Shown here in pieces: positions 50,714 through 58,556 of a DNA stretch of 58,556 nucleotides. This DNA is from Prevotellaceae bacterium KH2P17 (GTDB taxonomy: Bacteria; Bacteroidota; Bacteroidia; Bacteroidales; Bacteroidaceae). Location of the stretch: the NCBI GenBank assembly GCA_900199655.1, contig FZRE01000022.1:1-58556 (forward strand). The letters run 5' to 3'. Position 1 is the stretch's first letter. Each line of letters opens with the position of its first letter. A program made the position numbers and the translations under genes. The notes under the pieces were generated by a model. It was not told the origin of the DNA. It searched no databases and saw nothing but the letters and a program-made list of their open reading frames with translations.

Positions 50714-51625
50714 TTAACGGCAACCGATGGCTGCCAGTGCAAGACTGTTGTATTTCGACTGCCAGGAGTCGCCCCTCGAGGGCAGCACTACGGGGGCAAT
50801 CGTGCCCTGGAGAATGCCTGCCGTGGATGCTCCGCAGAAGAGCGTGATGGTTTTGTAGAACAGGTTGGCAGCCTCGATGTCGGGGAATATCAGTGCGTCG
50901 GCATCGCCTTCTATGGGCGAACTGATGCCTTTTACGAACATACTCTCGCGGTTGCACGATGTCTTCAGGTCGAGTGGGCCGTCTACAATGCAGTCGCCCA
51001 TCTCGCCGCCGGCCGCTTTCGCCTTAATTTCCTGATAGCCCACGGTGAAGGGAAAGTACTTGGCATCCACCTTCTCCGAGCAGTGTATGAGCGAGATGCG
51101 TGGCCTGCTGATGCCGCAAAGGCGGCAGAAAACGGCCATGTACTGCACCTGCTGCACGCGTTGTTCGTGTGTAGGGTAAGGTATTACGGCAGCATCGGTG
51201 AAGAAGATGAGCTTCCTGTAGCCTGCCATCTCGGTCACGGCGATGTGTGTGAGCACGTGGTCAGGCAGCAGTAACCCGTTCTGCTTGTTGAGTATTGCAT
51301 GCAGCAGAACGTCTGTGTTGATAAATCCCTTCATCAGCAAGTCGGCCTCTCCGGCCCTGACAAGAGCCACCGCTTGGCGTGCAGCGGCATCGGCATCGCC
51401 GGCATCCATGAACGTACACTGGGCGGCTATTTGCCGGTAGCGTTCCTGCTGTTCCACTTCTTTTTTGCAGCCAATGAGTACCGGGGCTATGAACCCGTTG
51501 CGGGTGGCTTCATATACCGCCCTTTGCGTTGCCTTGTCCTGTGGCCAAACGATGGCTGCACGGTGTCGTTTGCCTTTTTCCCGGAGTAGTGTAGATAGGT
51601 CGTTGAATTCCTTGACTTGAGTCAT
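50714..51625 (-). CDS. ptb: phosphate butyryltransferase
   Basis: A 303-residue enzyme (from the ATG at 51625; an upstream start at 51664 is possible) transferring phosphate to butyryl-CoA. KGFINTDVLLHAILNKQNGL, GLLLPDHVLTHIAV and GPLDLKTSCNRESM-like GDCIVDGPLDLKTSCNRE match Ptb. With buk it forms the substrate-level-phosphorylation pair, but the beta-oxidation-type reductases needed to make butyryl-CoA are not in the window, so branched-chain acyl-CoA may be the substrate. Confidence 0.92.
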   Translation of the reverse strand: MTQVKEFNDLSTLLREKGKRHRAAIVWPQDKATQRAVYEATRNGFIAPVLIGCKKEVEQQERYRQIAAQCTFMDAGDADAAARQAVALVRAGEADLLMKGFINTDVLLHAILNKQNGLLLPDHVLTHIAVTEMAGYRKLIFFTDAAVIPYPTHEQRVQQVQYMAVFCRLCGISRPRISLIHCSEKVDAKYFPFTVGYQEIKAKAAGGEMGDCIVDGPLDLKTSCNRESMFVKGISSPIEGDADALIFPDIEAANLFYKTITLFCGASTAGILQGTIAPVVLPSRGDSWQSKYNSLALAAIGCR

Positions 51626-51681
51626 ACTATTATTTCTGTTTTTTATATGAGCCTCTGTCACCATGACGGATGGCTGAGTTG

Positions 51682-53211
51682 TTACTTGAAAATGATTGCT
51701 TCGTAGGTGTATAGTTCGGCATCTCGCCAGCCGTTCCAGCCTATGCCGGCCTTGTCCTGGGCGCAGTGACCGAGGAATTCTTCCTTAGTCCAGCTCACCT
51801 CGTCGGCCACTTGGGGCAGGAAAGTGCCCGAACGCCATCCCTTGCGCATGTAGATGCCTTGCTTGTGGAGGGTGAACTCGTCGATGGAATGGATGCGGCG
51901 GAGTGGGGTGAGCACGCTGATTTCAATCTCGATGTCGCTGTATTCATGCGCTTCAACGGGCGTGAAGCGCGGGTCCTCGTAGGCAGCGGCATGCGCCATC
52001 TGCGTTACCACCTCGCAGAGCGGCATGTCGGAACCGAAATGGCCGATGCAGCCGCGGAGACGGCCGCCTTTGGTCAGCGTGACGAATGCCCCCGTGCGGA
52101 AGTGTAGCGTGCGGTTGCCGGCAAGCTGCGATTGCAGTTCCGCCAACCTTGTTGTATCTTTCTGTATGCTGCAACGGGCCAACTCGAGCAGCGTCTGTTT
52201 GTCTTTTTCGGTGAGTGAGAAGGCACTTTGTGCCGCCTCGTGGTGCGATGCTGCCGACACAACGAAGGCGTGGTAGCCTACCACCTCACGCTTGCCGCCA
52301 TACGGAGAGTCGCCGCTGTTGTGGTACATGACGTGATGGAAACGCAGCGCCGGGTTGCTTTCGCAGAGCATGAGCAGCACGGCAATGGCGCTCTCTCCGC
52401 AGGCGCAGGTGGCCAGTCGGGGCACCTGCAGGGCCTCATTCTCGTCAATAGCCTTCAGAAAATCGGCTAACCGGCCCGTCATGATGGCCTCGCCCGTCCG
52501 GCGGTCAACGGCATTAGCGTCGTCGTAAGACGGGTAATGGGAGAAGTCTGAACTGATTACGAAGAGATTCCGGCTGTTGAAATAAGGCTTCAGTGCCGCT
52601 GCTATCTGCTGCAGAACGGCCTGACGCTGCGTTCCGATGATGATGGGAACGATGGGAGGCATGGCCTCTCCGTCTGCTTTTCCGCCGCCGAAGCGATATT
52701 GCAGCAGTGGCAGTTGCACTTCGAGGCAGTGCTCCCGCGTGTGTGCCGAGTCTAAGCAGGTGAAGCAGCCGTTGCGGTCTACGAGTCTGCCGCACAGCTC
52801 GCGGTCTACCCGCACATGGCCCAGCGGCGTCTGGTAACAGTCGAAGGCGGTGTTAACCGATGCCCCGTCGAAGCCCACATGATGGCTTGGGCCGAGCAGG
52901 AAGATGTGTTCATACTTAGCGCCGCGGGGTATCTGCGCCACGGCAGCATAGGCCACCCGGCCGGAGAACACCCATCCGGCATGGGGTACGATGAGGGCTT
53001 GCAGTGCCGGAGCATTGCCATCAGCCTGCTCATTCCCGGAACCGGCGGCGTGCTCGAAGTCACGCAGCTCGCGCAGTGCCTCCTCCGCGGTGGCGGGGTA
53101 GAACTGTCCGGCCACGGCCATCGGTCTGATGCGTGGTATCGACTTACTGTTGGTATTGCAGCTTGACATAGTTATAGCACTTAAGATTATAACGACAATG
53201 AGTTTGCCCAT
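51682..53211 (-). CDS. Memo-AMMECR1 fusion (AmmeMemoRadiSam B and A), lipoprotein
   Basis: A 509-residue two-domain protein. The N-terminus GKLIVVIILSAITMSSC (Cys18) is a probable lipoprotein signal, absent from most relatives. The Memo domain (about 25-300) has MAVAGQFYP, IVPHAGWVFSG, LLGPSHHVGF and SSDFSHY, a dioxygenase-like fold whose His residues may hold a metal. The AMMECR1 domain (about 330-509) has LRGCIGHFGS from 385 and EDPRFTPVEAHEYSDIEIEI. Two subunits of the system are thus joined. First gene of the operon; its start fits the leader from 53288-53319. Confidence 0.92.
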   Translation of the reverse strand: MGKLIVVIILSAITMSSCNTNSKSIPRIRPMAVAGQFYPATAEEALRELRDFEHAAGSGNEQADGNAPALQALIVPHAGWVFSGRVAYAAVAQIPRGAKYEHIFLLGPSHHVGFDGASVNTAFDCYQTPLGHVRVDRELCGRLVDRNGCFTCLDSAHTREHCLEVQLPLLQYRFGGGKADGEAMPPIVPIIIGTQRQAVLQQIAAALKPYFNSRNLFVISSDFSHYPSYDDANAVDRRTGEAIMTGRLADFLKAIDENEALQVPRLATCACGESAIAVLLMLCESNPALRFHHVMYHNSGDSPYGGKREVVGYHAFVVSAASHHEAAQSAFSLTEKDKQTLLELARCSIQKDTTRLAELQSQLAGNRTLHFRTGAFVTLTKGGRLRGCIGHFGSDMPLCEVVTQMAHAAAYEDPRFTPVEAHEYSDIEIEISVLTPLRRIHSIDEFTLHKQGIYMRKGWRSGTFLPQVADEVSWTKEEFLGHCAQDKAGIGWNGWRDAELYTYEAIIFK

Positions 53212-53287
53212 GACTTTGCGGTAAGCATGTTGGCGTGCAGCGGCAGGCAGACAGGTGCACGCGGAGCGCTGCACAACATATATGCTG

Positions 53288-53319
53288 CAAATATAGGCCT
53301 TTCATTTGAAATTTGCAAA
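53288..53319 (-). promoter_or_regulatory. promoter of the Memo-AMMECR1/ptb/buk/amrS operon
   Basis: Minus strand TTTG (53316-53319), 20 nt, TATATTTG (53288-53295), giving a leader of about 70 nt. No other promoter-like site is seen between the four genes (gaps 56, 10 and 32 nt). Confidence 0.78.
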
Positions 53320-53384
53320 TAATTCTTTGGCGATAAGAGAATTATAGCTATCTTTACATCCGAAAATGCAAAAAACATCTTTCC

Positions 53385-53834
53385 ATGATTGAATACCTGA
53401 CGGAAAACCTGTGGCTCCTGTGGACGATTATTGCCATGGTGTGCCTCATTATCGAACTTGGCTCCGGCGATTTCTTTGTTACCTGCTTTGCCATCGGAGC
53501 CTTGTGCAGTATCATCCCTTCACTTGCGGCGGCGCCGTTCTGGCTCCAGGTACTGGTGTTTGCAGTGTGTTCGGTGCTTAGCATCCTTTTTATCCGCCCC
53601 TCGTTGCTGCGCCATTTGCACGGCAAAGAGCGTGAACGCGCCAGCAATGCCGAAGCACTGATAGGCCGCGAGGGCGTGGTTATAGAGGCTGTAGAACCCG
53701 AGGGCAGCGGCTATGTGAGGATAGACGGCGACGAATGGAAGGCCGTTACCACCGAGGCCGACACCCTGCAAAAGGGCGAACGGGTACGGGTAGTTGCGAT
53801 GGAAAGCATCGTACTGACCGTAGAAAGAGTATAA
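53385..53834 (+). CDS. NfeD-family membrane protein
   Basis: A 149-residue protein. Three N-terminal membrane segments (LWLLWTIIAMVCLIIELGSG, FVTCFAIGALCSIIPSLAAA, PFWLQVLVFAVCSVLSILFI) are followed by an OB-like NfeD domain (GREGVVIEAVEPEGSGYVRI, EWKAVTTE). NfeD proteins partner SPFH proteins in membrane microdomains. Short form lacking the ClpP-like part. A weak -7 (TATCTTTA, 53349-53356) precedes it; the SPFH gene follows 21 nt later. Confidence 0.9.
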   Translation: MIEYLTENLWLLWTIIAMVCLIIELGSGDFFVTCFAIGALCSIIPSLAAAPFWLQVLVFAVCSVLSILFIRPSLLRHLHGKERERASNAEALIGREGVVIEAVEPEGSGYVRIDGDEWKAVTTEADTLQKGERVRVVAMESIVLTVERV

Positions 53835-53855
53835 ACACTTAATAAAAACAGCAAT

Positions 53856-54809
53856 ATGGACATCGGATTCTATGCACTCATCATCATCGTCGTCTTGGCT
53901 TTAATCTTCGTCAAGATGGCTGTCGTCATCATCCCCCAGTCAGAAACCAAAATCATTGAGCGTCTGGGCAAGTATTATGCCACCCTGAAGCCGGGCATCA
54001 ACATCATCATCCCCTTCATCGACCGCGCCAAGACCATCGTCACACTCACCCGTGGGCGCTACGTGTACAGCAACACCATCGACCTGCGCGAACAGGTGTA
54101 CGACTTCGACAAGCAGAATGTAATTACCAAGGATAACATCCAGATGCAGATTAACGCCCTGCTGTACTTCCAGATAGTTGACCCTTTCAAGGCCGTGTAC
54201 GAGATTAATAACCTGCCCAATGCCATCGAGAAGCTCACCCAGACCACTCTCCGTAACATCATAGGCGAAATGGAACTGGACCAGACGCTGACCAGTCGCG
54301 ACACCATTAACACCAAGCTGCGCGGCGTACTCGATGATGCCACCAACAAATGGGGCATCAAGGTGAACCGCGTAGAGCTGCAGGACATCACGCCACCCTC
54401 AAGTGTATTGCAGGCGATGGAGAAACAGATGCAGGCCGAGCGCGACAAGCGCGCCACCATCCTCACGTCGGAGGGTAACAAGCAGGCCCAGATTTTGCAG
54501 TCCGAAGGCGAGAAGGCAGCCACCATCAACCGTGCCGAAGCCGACAAGCAGCAGGCCATTCTACGGGCCGAAGGTGAGGCCACAGCCCGCATCCGCAAGG
54601 CCGAAGCCGAGGCCGTTGCCATTCAGAAGATAACCGAAGCCGTGGGGCAGAGCACCAATCCGGCCAACTATCTGCTGGCGCAGAAGTACATCCAGATGCT
54701 GAACCAGGTGGCCAGCGGCGACAAAACCAAAACGGTATTCCTGCCCTACGAGTCGAGCAACCTCATGGGGTCTATCGGCGGCATCAAGGAACTCTTCAAA
54801 GGAGAGTAG
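53856..54809 (+). CDS. SPFH/Band 7 (stomatin-like) protein
   Basis: A 317-residue protein: N-terminal membrane helix (FYALIIIVVLALIFVKMAVV), SPFH domain (VIIPQSETKIIERLGKYYAT; RDTINTKLRGVLDDATNKWG) and a long coiled coil (QMQAERDKRATILTSEGNKQ, then ERAEADKQ-like repeats). It resembles QmcA and stomatin, which form ring-like membrane scaffolds. It is the partner of the NfeD protein upstream. Confidence 0.93.
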   Translation: MDIGFYALIIIVVLALIFVKMAVVIIPQSETKIIERLGKYYATLKPGINIIIPFIDRAKTIVTLTRGRYVYSNTIDLREQVYDFDKQNVITKDNIQMQINALLYFQIVDPFKAVYEINNLPNAIEKLTQTTLRNIIGEMELDQTLTSRDTINTKLRGVLDDATNKWGIKVNRVELQDITPPSSVLQAMEKQMQAERDKRATILTSEGNKQAQILQSEGEKAATINRAEADKQQAILRAEGEATARIRKAEAEAVAIQKITEAVGQSTNPANYLLAQKYIQMLNQVASGDKTKTVFLPYESSNLMGSIGGIKELFKGE

Positions 54810-54840
54810 CGCAAAGGCTCCCTTGGGCACGTCTTATTTT

Positions 54841-54873
54841 CGGAGCAGGCCAATTGGTCTGCTCCGTTTTTTT
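54841..54873. terminator. terminator between convergent genes
   Basis: CGGAGCAG/CTGCTCCG with a partly paired centre (GCCAATTGG) and T7 on the plus side; ATTTT on the minus side. Bidirectional. Confidence 0.85.
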
Positions 54874-54900
54874 GTTTCCTTACCGTCTTCCGGACGCTGT

Positions 54901-55608
54901 TCAGTACGTTAATTTCCAGCCGTTGTCGTTGTGGTAAATCATCAGTCGGGTCATGCCGCCGTCAATGCAGATGTTTTCGCCGGTAATGAATCCGGCCTTG
55001 TCGGAGCAGAGATACAGCACCATGTTGGCTATGTCCAGCGGATTGCCCACGCGGCCGGCCGGTTGCTGCAGGGCGTCGGCGCCCTTATAGACCGTATAAT
55101 CGTTGTCTATCCAGCCCGGGGAAATTGAGTTTACGCGCGCCTTTCCCGCAAGGCTCACCGCCAGCGCATGGGTGAGCGCCGCTATGCCGCCCTTGGCAGC
55201 GGTGTAACTCTCGGTTTGCGGCTGGCTCATCCGGTCGCGCGACGACGATATGTTCACGATGCTTGCCCCCTTGGAGAGGTGCTCCTTCAGCAGTTTAACG
55301 AGGTAGAACGGGGCTGTAACGCCCACAGTCATGGCGTATTGGAATTCCTCGAACGTGCACTCATCAATGCCCCGCATCAGCGGCAGCGCATTGTTGACAA
55401 TGCAGTCTACCCGTCCGTACTTCCCTGTAACTTCGCGGGCGAACGCTTCCATCACCTCTTTGCTGGCGATGTCTCCCACGTAATGGTTGCCCGGTTGCCT
55501 GTCTATGACGCACACCTGTGCGCCGGCATTTCTGAATTCATCGGCAATACACTTCCCGATGCCCTGCGCGCCACCCGTAACAATGGCTACTTTGTCTTTA
55601 AATTCCAT
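54901..55608 (-). CDS. SDR-family oxidoreductase
   Basis: A 235-residue short-chain dehydrogenase from the ATG at 55608, preceded by AAGAAGAG; a start 32 codons earlier adds a non-family tail. TGGAQGIG (9-16) binds NAD(P); NNALPLM stands for NAG; catalytic Ser in VNISSSRDRM, and YTAAKGG gives Tyr-x-x-x-Lys. It ends GGMTRLMIYHNDNGWKLTY, with MTRLMIYH extending past the usual family end. Substrate unknown. Single gene. Confidence 0.9.
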   Translation of the reverse strand: MEFKDKVAIVTGGAQGIGKCIADEFRNAGAQVCVIDRQPGNHYVGDIASKEVMEAFAREVTGKYGRVDCIVNNALPLMRGIDECTFEEFQYAMTVGVTAPFYLVKLLKEHLSKGASIVNISSSRDRMSQPQTESYTAAKGGIAALTHALAVSLAGKARVNSISPGWIDNDYTVYKGADALQQPAGRVGNPLDIANMVLYLCSDKAGFITGENICIDGGMTRLMIYHNDNGWKLTY

Positions 55609-55682
55609 CTCTTCTTGTTTGGTTTGTGTTATCAGCGTGGGTGAAACCGAGTTCTTCCGTGAGTCTCGGATCTGTCTTTCGT

Positions 55683-55752
55683 GAACTTTCGACACTTGTC
55701 GCATAATCGTGCGACAAGTGTCAAATTCATGTGCGACAAGTGTCGAAAGTTC
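55683..55752. repeat. 70-bp palindromic interspersed repeat, copy B
   Basis: Has perfect 21-bp terminal inverted repeats, GAACTTTCGACACTTGTCGCA (55683-55703) and its reverse complement (55732-55752), and an internal second GACAAGTGTC. Same length and order as copy A at 43069-43138. Located just upstream of the SDR gene. Confidence 0.85.
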
Positions 55753-56331
55753 ACGAAGACATCAAACAGCCCCTCGAAATCATATCCTCACCCCGTCTTC
55801 CACTATCCGCCAATACCCTCGTTGCCGGCCGCTGCTCAGTACAGTAAACATATTCCATAAAAACGCCAGCGGCTTTTCACGTTTCTTGGTAATCGTTTGT
55901 AATAGTTAATTATTTACCGATGCAGGAAATCGAAAACTTTGATTATCAGATATTTAGCCCTTAAACGGTAGAAAAGAGCTAAAACTGCTCAAAATAATTT
56001 TCAAAAACCTCATTTTTAACGTATTTAACATTTATTAAGGGCAATATGTTTCAAGAAGGCTAAAATCAGGTGAAACTATAGTATTTAAGCCAGTTTAAAA
56101 GAAATATATAACCTCTATTAATCTTTTTAATATGCTCTTTCATTCTTTCATTTGGATGGTTGTTTCGTTAAATATTGAGATCATATGCTCAATATATTAT
56201 GGCGAAAAAAGTAAGCGTTTTACACCATTGGCCTTGTCTGCATTGATTAAACGAGAAGATATTTCTAAGAATTGAGAGAACATACTGCATTTGATTTCGT
56301 AGGAGGTGAACATCTATAGTTGCAAGTAACC
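55753..56331. other. AT-rich spacer, no gene seen
   Basis: About 580 bp upstream of the SDR gene and downstream of the ATPase. It is AT-rich after 55900 with many short ORFs, none with coding character. No clear terminator, promoter or repeat was recognised beyond the 70-bp element next to it. Confidence 0.5.
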
Positions 56332-57663
56332 TTATAAGAAAGGTGTCATGTAAACTGGAAGCAGAAGAGTATCTTCATCCTTATTCAAATCCTTTGTGTA
56401 AATCAGATACCGTCGTTCGACTATGTGTGAAAACTTCTTGCAGAATACATCGAGAGATTTGTGAGACCTGTAACCAGAAGATTTGACCTCAATCGGATGA
56501 AGCTTTGCGCCTCGTGAGAGGAGGAAATCAATCTCATAATTGTGATTCTCGTCTTTGGGCCATGTGTAGTAGAACAGCTTGTTTCCTGAAGTAGCCAGCA
56601 TTTGTGCAATGATATTCTCATAGACATAGCCCAGATTGGTACTCAGTTTATCATTCAGCAGTTTCTGGTAGATGACGTTCTCTGTATGGTCTTTGTCCCA
56701 AAATGCAAGTGTTACGAACAGTCCGGTGTCTGCACAGAATATCTTAAACTTAGAACTGTCTTTGGTCAGCGACATGCCTACGTTAGGGTCATTGGAATGA
56801 TAGGAGAAGAGTGTCGTCTTGCTGTCTTCAAGGTCTTTCAGCAATTCCAGCAGTTTATCGTCATCAACATCACCTAGCACGGAGTATGGTTTATAGCGGT
56901 TGTTTGTTTGGCTGAGTTGAGACGGGATTTCCATAAAGAGCGTTTCCAGACGACCTGTCTCGTCAAGTTTCTGAAAATCGTCTTGATAAACTTTAATGAT
57001 GCCGCGCTTTGCATGATCCACCATACTGAAATTGTTGGTTTCAATATATGCATTCACGGCTTGAGGCATACCTCCAACCAGCATGTATAATCTGAAATCA
57101 CGTATCTTGTCGCGATGAGCTCTGTCAAGCGGGAGTCGCTTTTCATAGAAAGTTCGAAGCAAAGGTACTGTTGCCTCGTCTCCCAAAGCCCATCTGAATT
57201 CCTCATAATCCATCGGGTAAAGAGTGACACGCTCCTCCTCACTTGGAATCGTGATGTTCTTCGTGTTCTTTTTTATGCTGATGAGAGAACCTGTTTCAAT
57301 GTAATCGTAACGACCGTCCTTAACAAGGTATTTTATTGCTTGTCTGGCAAGGGGGCATTTCTGCACCTCATCGAAAATAATGACAGACTTTCGCTCTTTC
57401 AATACTACGTTATACAGTGCTTGCAGCTGAAGAAAGATATAATCCTTGTTCATTAGGTCATTGAACAAGGATTTAACCTCGTCAGATGCCTCGTTGAAGT
57501 CAATGAGTATGTAGGATTCATATTCATTCTTGGCGAACTGTTCGACAAGTGTTGATTTACCGACACGTCGTGCTCCTTCAATCAAGATGGCTGACTTGCC
57601 GTTTTGAACTCGTTTCCATTCGAGAAGACGGTCATAAAGCTTTCTTTTGAATATTCGCTCCAT
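56332..57663 (-). CDS. AAA-family ATPase with DUF4143 C-terminal domain
   Basis: A 443-residue protein. P-loop GARRVGKS (30-37), Walker B SVIIFDEVQ (93-101) and the sensor region MDYEEFRWALGDEATVPLL. The C-terminal part (CADTGLFVTLAFWDKDHTEN; YENIIAQMLATSGNKLFYYT; NYEIDFLLSRGAKLHPIEVK) is DUF4143 with a PD-(D/E)xK-like D-FLLS-E-K pattern. Such ATPases are accessory-genome proteins linked to defence or mobility, but their activity is unknown. It is AT-richer than the core genes. Own promoter upstream. Confidence 0.88.
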   Translation of the reverse strand: MERIFKRKLYDRLLEWKRVQNGKSAILIEGARRVGKSTLVEQFAKNEYESYILIDFNEASDEVKSLFNDLMNKDYIFLQLQALYNVVLKERKSVIIFDEVQKCPLARQAIKYLVKDGRYDYIETGSLISIKKNTKNITIPSEEERVTLYPMDYEEFRWALGDEATVPLLRTFYEKRLPLDRAHRDKIRDFRLYMLVGGMPQAVNAYIETNNFSMVDHAKRGIIKVYQDDFQKLDETGRLETLFMEIPSQLSQTNNRYKPYSVLGDVDDDKLLELLKDLEDSKTTLFSYHSNDPNVGMSLTKDSSKFKIFCADTGLFVTLAFWDKDHTENVIYQKLLNDKLSTNLGYVYENIIAQMLATSGNKLFYYTWPKDENHNYEIDFLLSRGAKLHPIEVKSSGYRSHKSLDVFCKKFSHIVERRYLIYTKDLNKDEDTLLLPVYMTPFL

Positions 57664-57692
57664 ATTTATTAAGTATTGCCTTATTTTGGGTG

Positions 57693-57796
57693 CAAATATA
57701 GTCTTTTAATTTGGGTTACGCAAATGTTTTTGCCAAAAACCTCCGAAAACACCAAAATGTTTTTGCCAAAAACCTTCGAAAACACCAAAATGTTTC
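57693..57796 (-). promoter_or_regulatory. ATPase promoter abutting a 33-bp tandem repeat
   Basis: Minus strand TTTG (57721-57724), 20 nt, TATATTTG (57693-57700). The sequence AAATGTTTTTGCCAAAAACC repeats at a 33-bp period from 57722 (two full units, a partial third to 57796), so the -33 box sits in the edge of the repeat. TTTTTGCCAAAAA is near-palindromic and may be an operator. Confidence 0.55.
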
Positions 57797-58154
57797 AATT
57801 CTATAGAGATTGTTCAATTAAGTGTGCAAGCTCACCTTATATTCATTCTGACCTAATATGGCAATATCTTTCGTTTTAACCAATCTGCGTCATTTTAATG
57901 CACCATTAAAACGATGCAAAAGTATGATAAAACCAAAGACCTCCTCTTTCATCTTTTATGTAGAAGTGTGTAAATCAATTATATGGAATCGTTATGTTTA
58001 GTTATAATCAGAACTAATTATATGCTGTTATGGCTTAAATCAGGTGCTGAATTGTTAAAAATGGCTTATAAAAATCATTAATATTACGATAATATAACAT
58101 AAAATAGAGAAAAACCCCTAATTTTGTACTCGTAATATAAAGTTATATTCCGAT

Positions 58155-58484
58155 ATGAGCAAAACAACGATGGGTAATAAACTGCCCCGAAAACTGGAAC
58201 AGAAGATGCAGACAGTTGGCGAACAAATAAGGTTAGCAAGATTGCGTCGTGACCTTAGTGTAGCGCAGGTGGCTGAACGCGCAACCTGTTCACCCATAAC
58301 TATAGCTAGAATTGAGAAAGGTACTCCTACTGTTGCCATCGGTATCTATTTGCGTGTACTCTATGCTTTGCAGCTTGATGATGACATCCTGCTATTGGCA
58401 CAGAAGGACGAGATGGGGAGGGCCATGCAGGATCTTGCCCTCAAACACCGTGAACGGGCGTCTGGAAAAGCCGAGCGCGTTTGA
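58155..58484 (+). CDS. XRE-family regulator (HipB-like)
   Basis: A 109-residue protein. The HTH is KMQTVGEQIRLARLRRDLSV, QVAERATCSPITIARIEKGT, then IYLRVLYALQLDDDILLLA, typical of HipB-like repressors that sit before hipA kinases. The C-terminus (MQDLALKHRERASGKAERV) is abruptly basic and the stop TGA coincides with the first of the periodic TGACCC repeats, so the gene may have been cut by an insertion. A hipA partner, if any, lies outside the window. Confidence 0.8.
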   Translation: MSKTTMGNKLPRKLEQKMQTVGEQIRLARLRRDLSVAQVAERATCSPITIARIEKGTPTVAIGIYLRVLYALQLDDDILLLAQKDEMGRAMQDLALKHRERASGKAERV

Positions 58485-58556
58485 CCCCCGAGGGCAAGCG
58501 ACGTTGACCCTTACGGGCAAAATAAGAATGACCCTCTGCGGCAAAATAAAATTGAC
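58482..58556 (+). mobile_element. possible insertion-sequence end with periodic terminal repeats
   Basis: TGAC starts at 58482, 58505, 58529 and 58553 (spacing 23, 24, 24 bp), most followed by CCC and a GGGCA or CGGCA motif, then AAAATAA. Multiple short terminal repeats of this spacing are typical of IS21-family ends. The rest of the element is beyond the window, so this is a low-confidence assignment. Confidence 0.4.

Noticed and set aside
57676..57879. 67-codon ORF
   Set aside because: It simply translates the 33-bp tandem repeat; no ribosome site or conserved features.

Overview
The window looks like a chromosome segment from a Bacteroidales bacterium, most likely Prevotella or a close relative. 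Four things point there. Genes are preceded by Bacteroidetes-type promoters (TTTG, about 20 nt, TAnnTTTG). Several families are typical of the phylum (DUF4837, DUF2023 after flavodoxin, a type IX secretion-like C-terminus on a subtilase). Neighbourhoods such as rlmN-DUF4837-pdxA are familiar from this group. Spacers carry Bacteroidetes-style intergenic repeats. The core is GC-rich; positions 1-10.7 kb, 34.9-35.6 kb and 55.8-58.5 kb are visibly AT-richer.

1-10.7 kb is accessory DNA: the start of an IS256-family transposase running off the left edge, a HicA/HicB toxin-antitoxin pair with its operator, then a plus-strand phage-derived block (HTH protein, DUF6291-like protein, DnaB-type helicase, small proteins, tail tape-measure ORFs, small tail-region proteins). 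Three or four reading-frame breaks and the absence of capsid, terminase and integrase genes suggest a decaying or deleted prophage. It is followed by a structured RNA resembling 6S/Bacteroidales-1 RNA and by tRNA-His.

11-33 kb is core chromosome. secG, a TPR protein, lptE and a sigma-54 activator lie together. rlmN, DUF4837, pdxA and a flippase-like membrane protein form a tightly overlapping operon. spoIID/lytB, an AmpG-like transporter and umuC follow on the plus strand. aguA-aguB convert agmatine to putrescine. A degenerate ABC ATPase and a FetB-like permease are followed by a 35-codon gene with its own promoter and terminator and two Crp/Fnr-like boxes upstream. Then come a secreted nuclease, a Nif3-like protein, a zinc-ribbon protein, a TerB/DnaJ protein and a MazG-like protein.

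33-49 kb carries holA, an XRE regulator, pyrK-pyrD, a MORN-GH25 fusion, aroC, a SlyD-like isomerase, an S8 protease, flavodoxin-DUF2023 and an M48 lipoprotein peptidase. 48.7-53.2 kb holds the most unusual operon: a Memo-AMMECR1 fusion with a lipoprotein signal, phosphate butyryltransferase, butyrate kinase and the radical SAM enzyme AmrS, all from one promoter. The right end has NfeD-SPFH, a short-chain dehydrogenase, a DUF4143-type ATPase, an XRE regulator and periodic repeats that may be the end of an insertion sequence.

The strongest non-gene signal is a family of 22-bp-period repeats in six intergenic spacers. Two of these sit inside a larger composite element whose copies differ mainly in repeat number (about 17 versus 4). 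A second family is a 70-bp element present twice, one copy with 21-bp perfect terminal inverted repeats.
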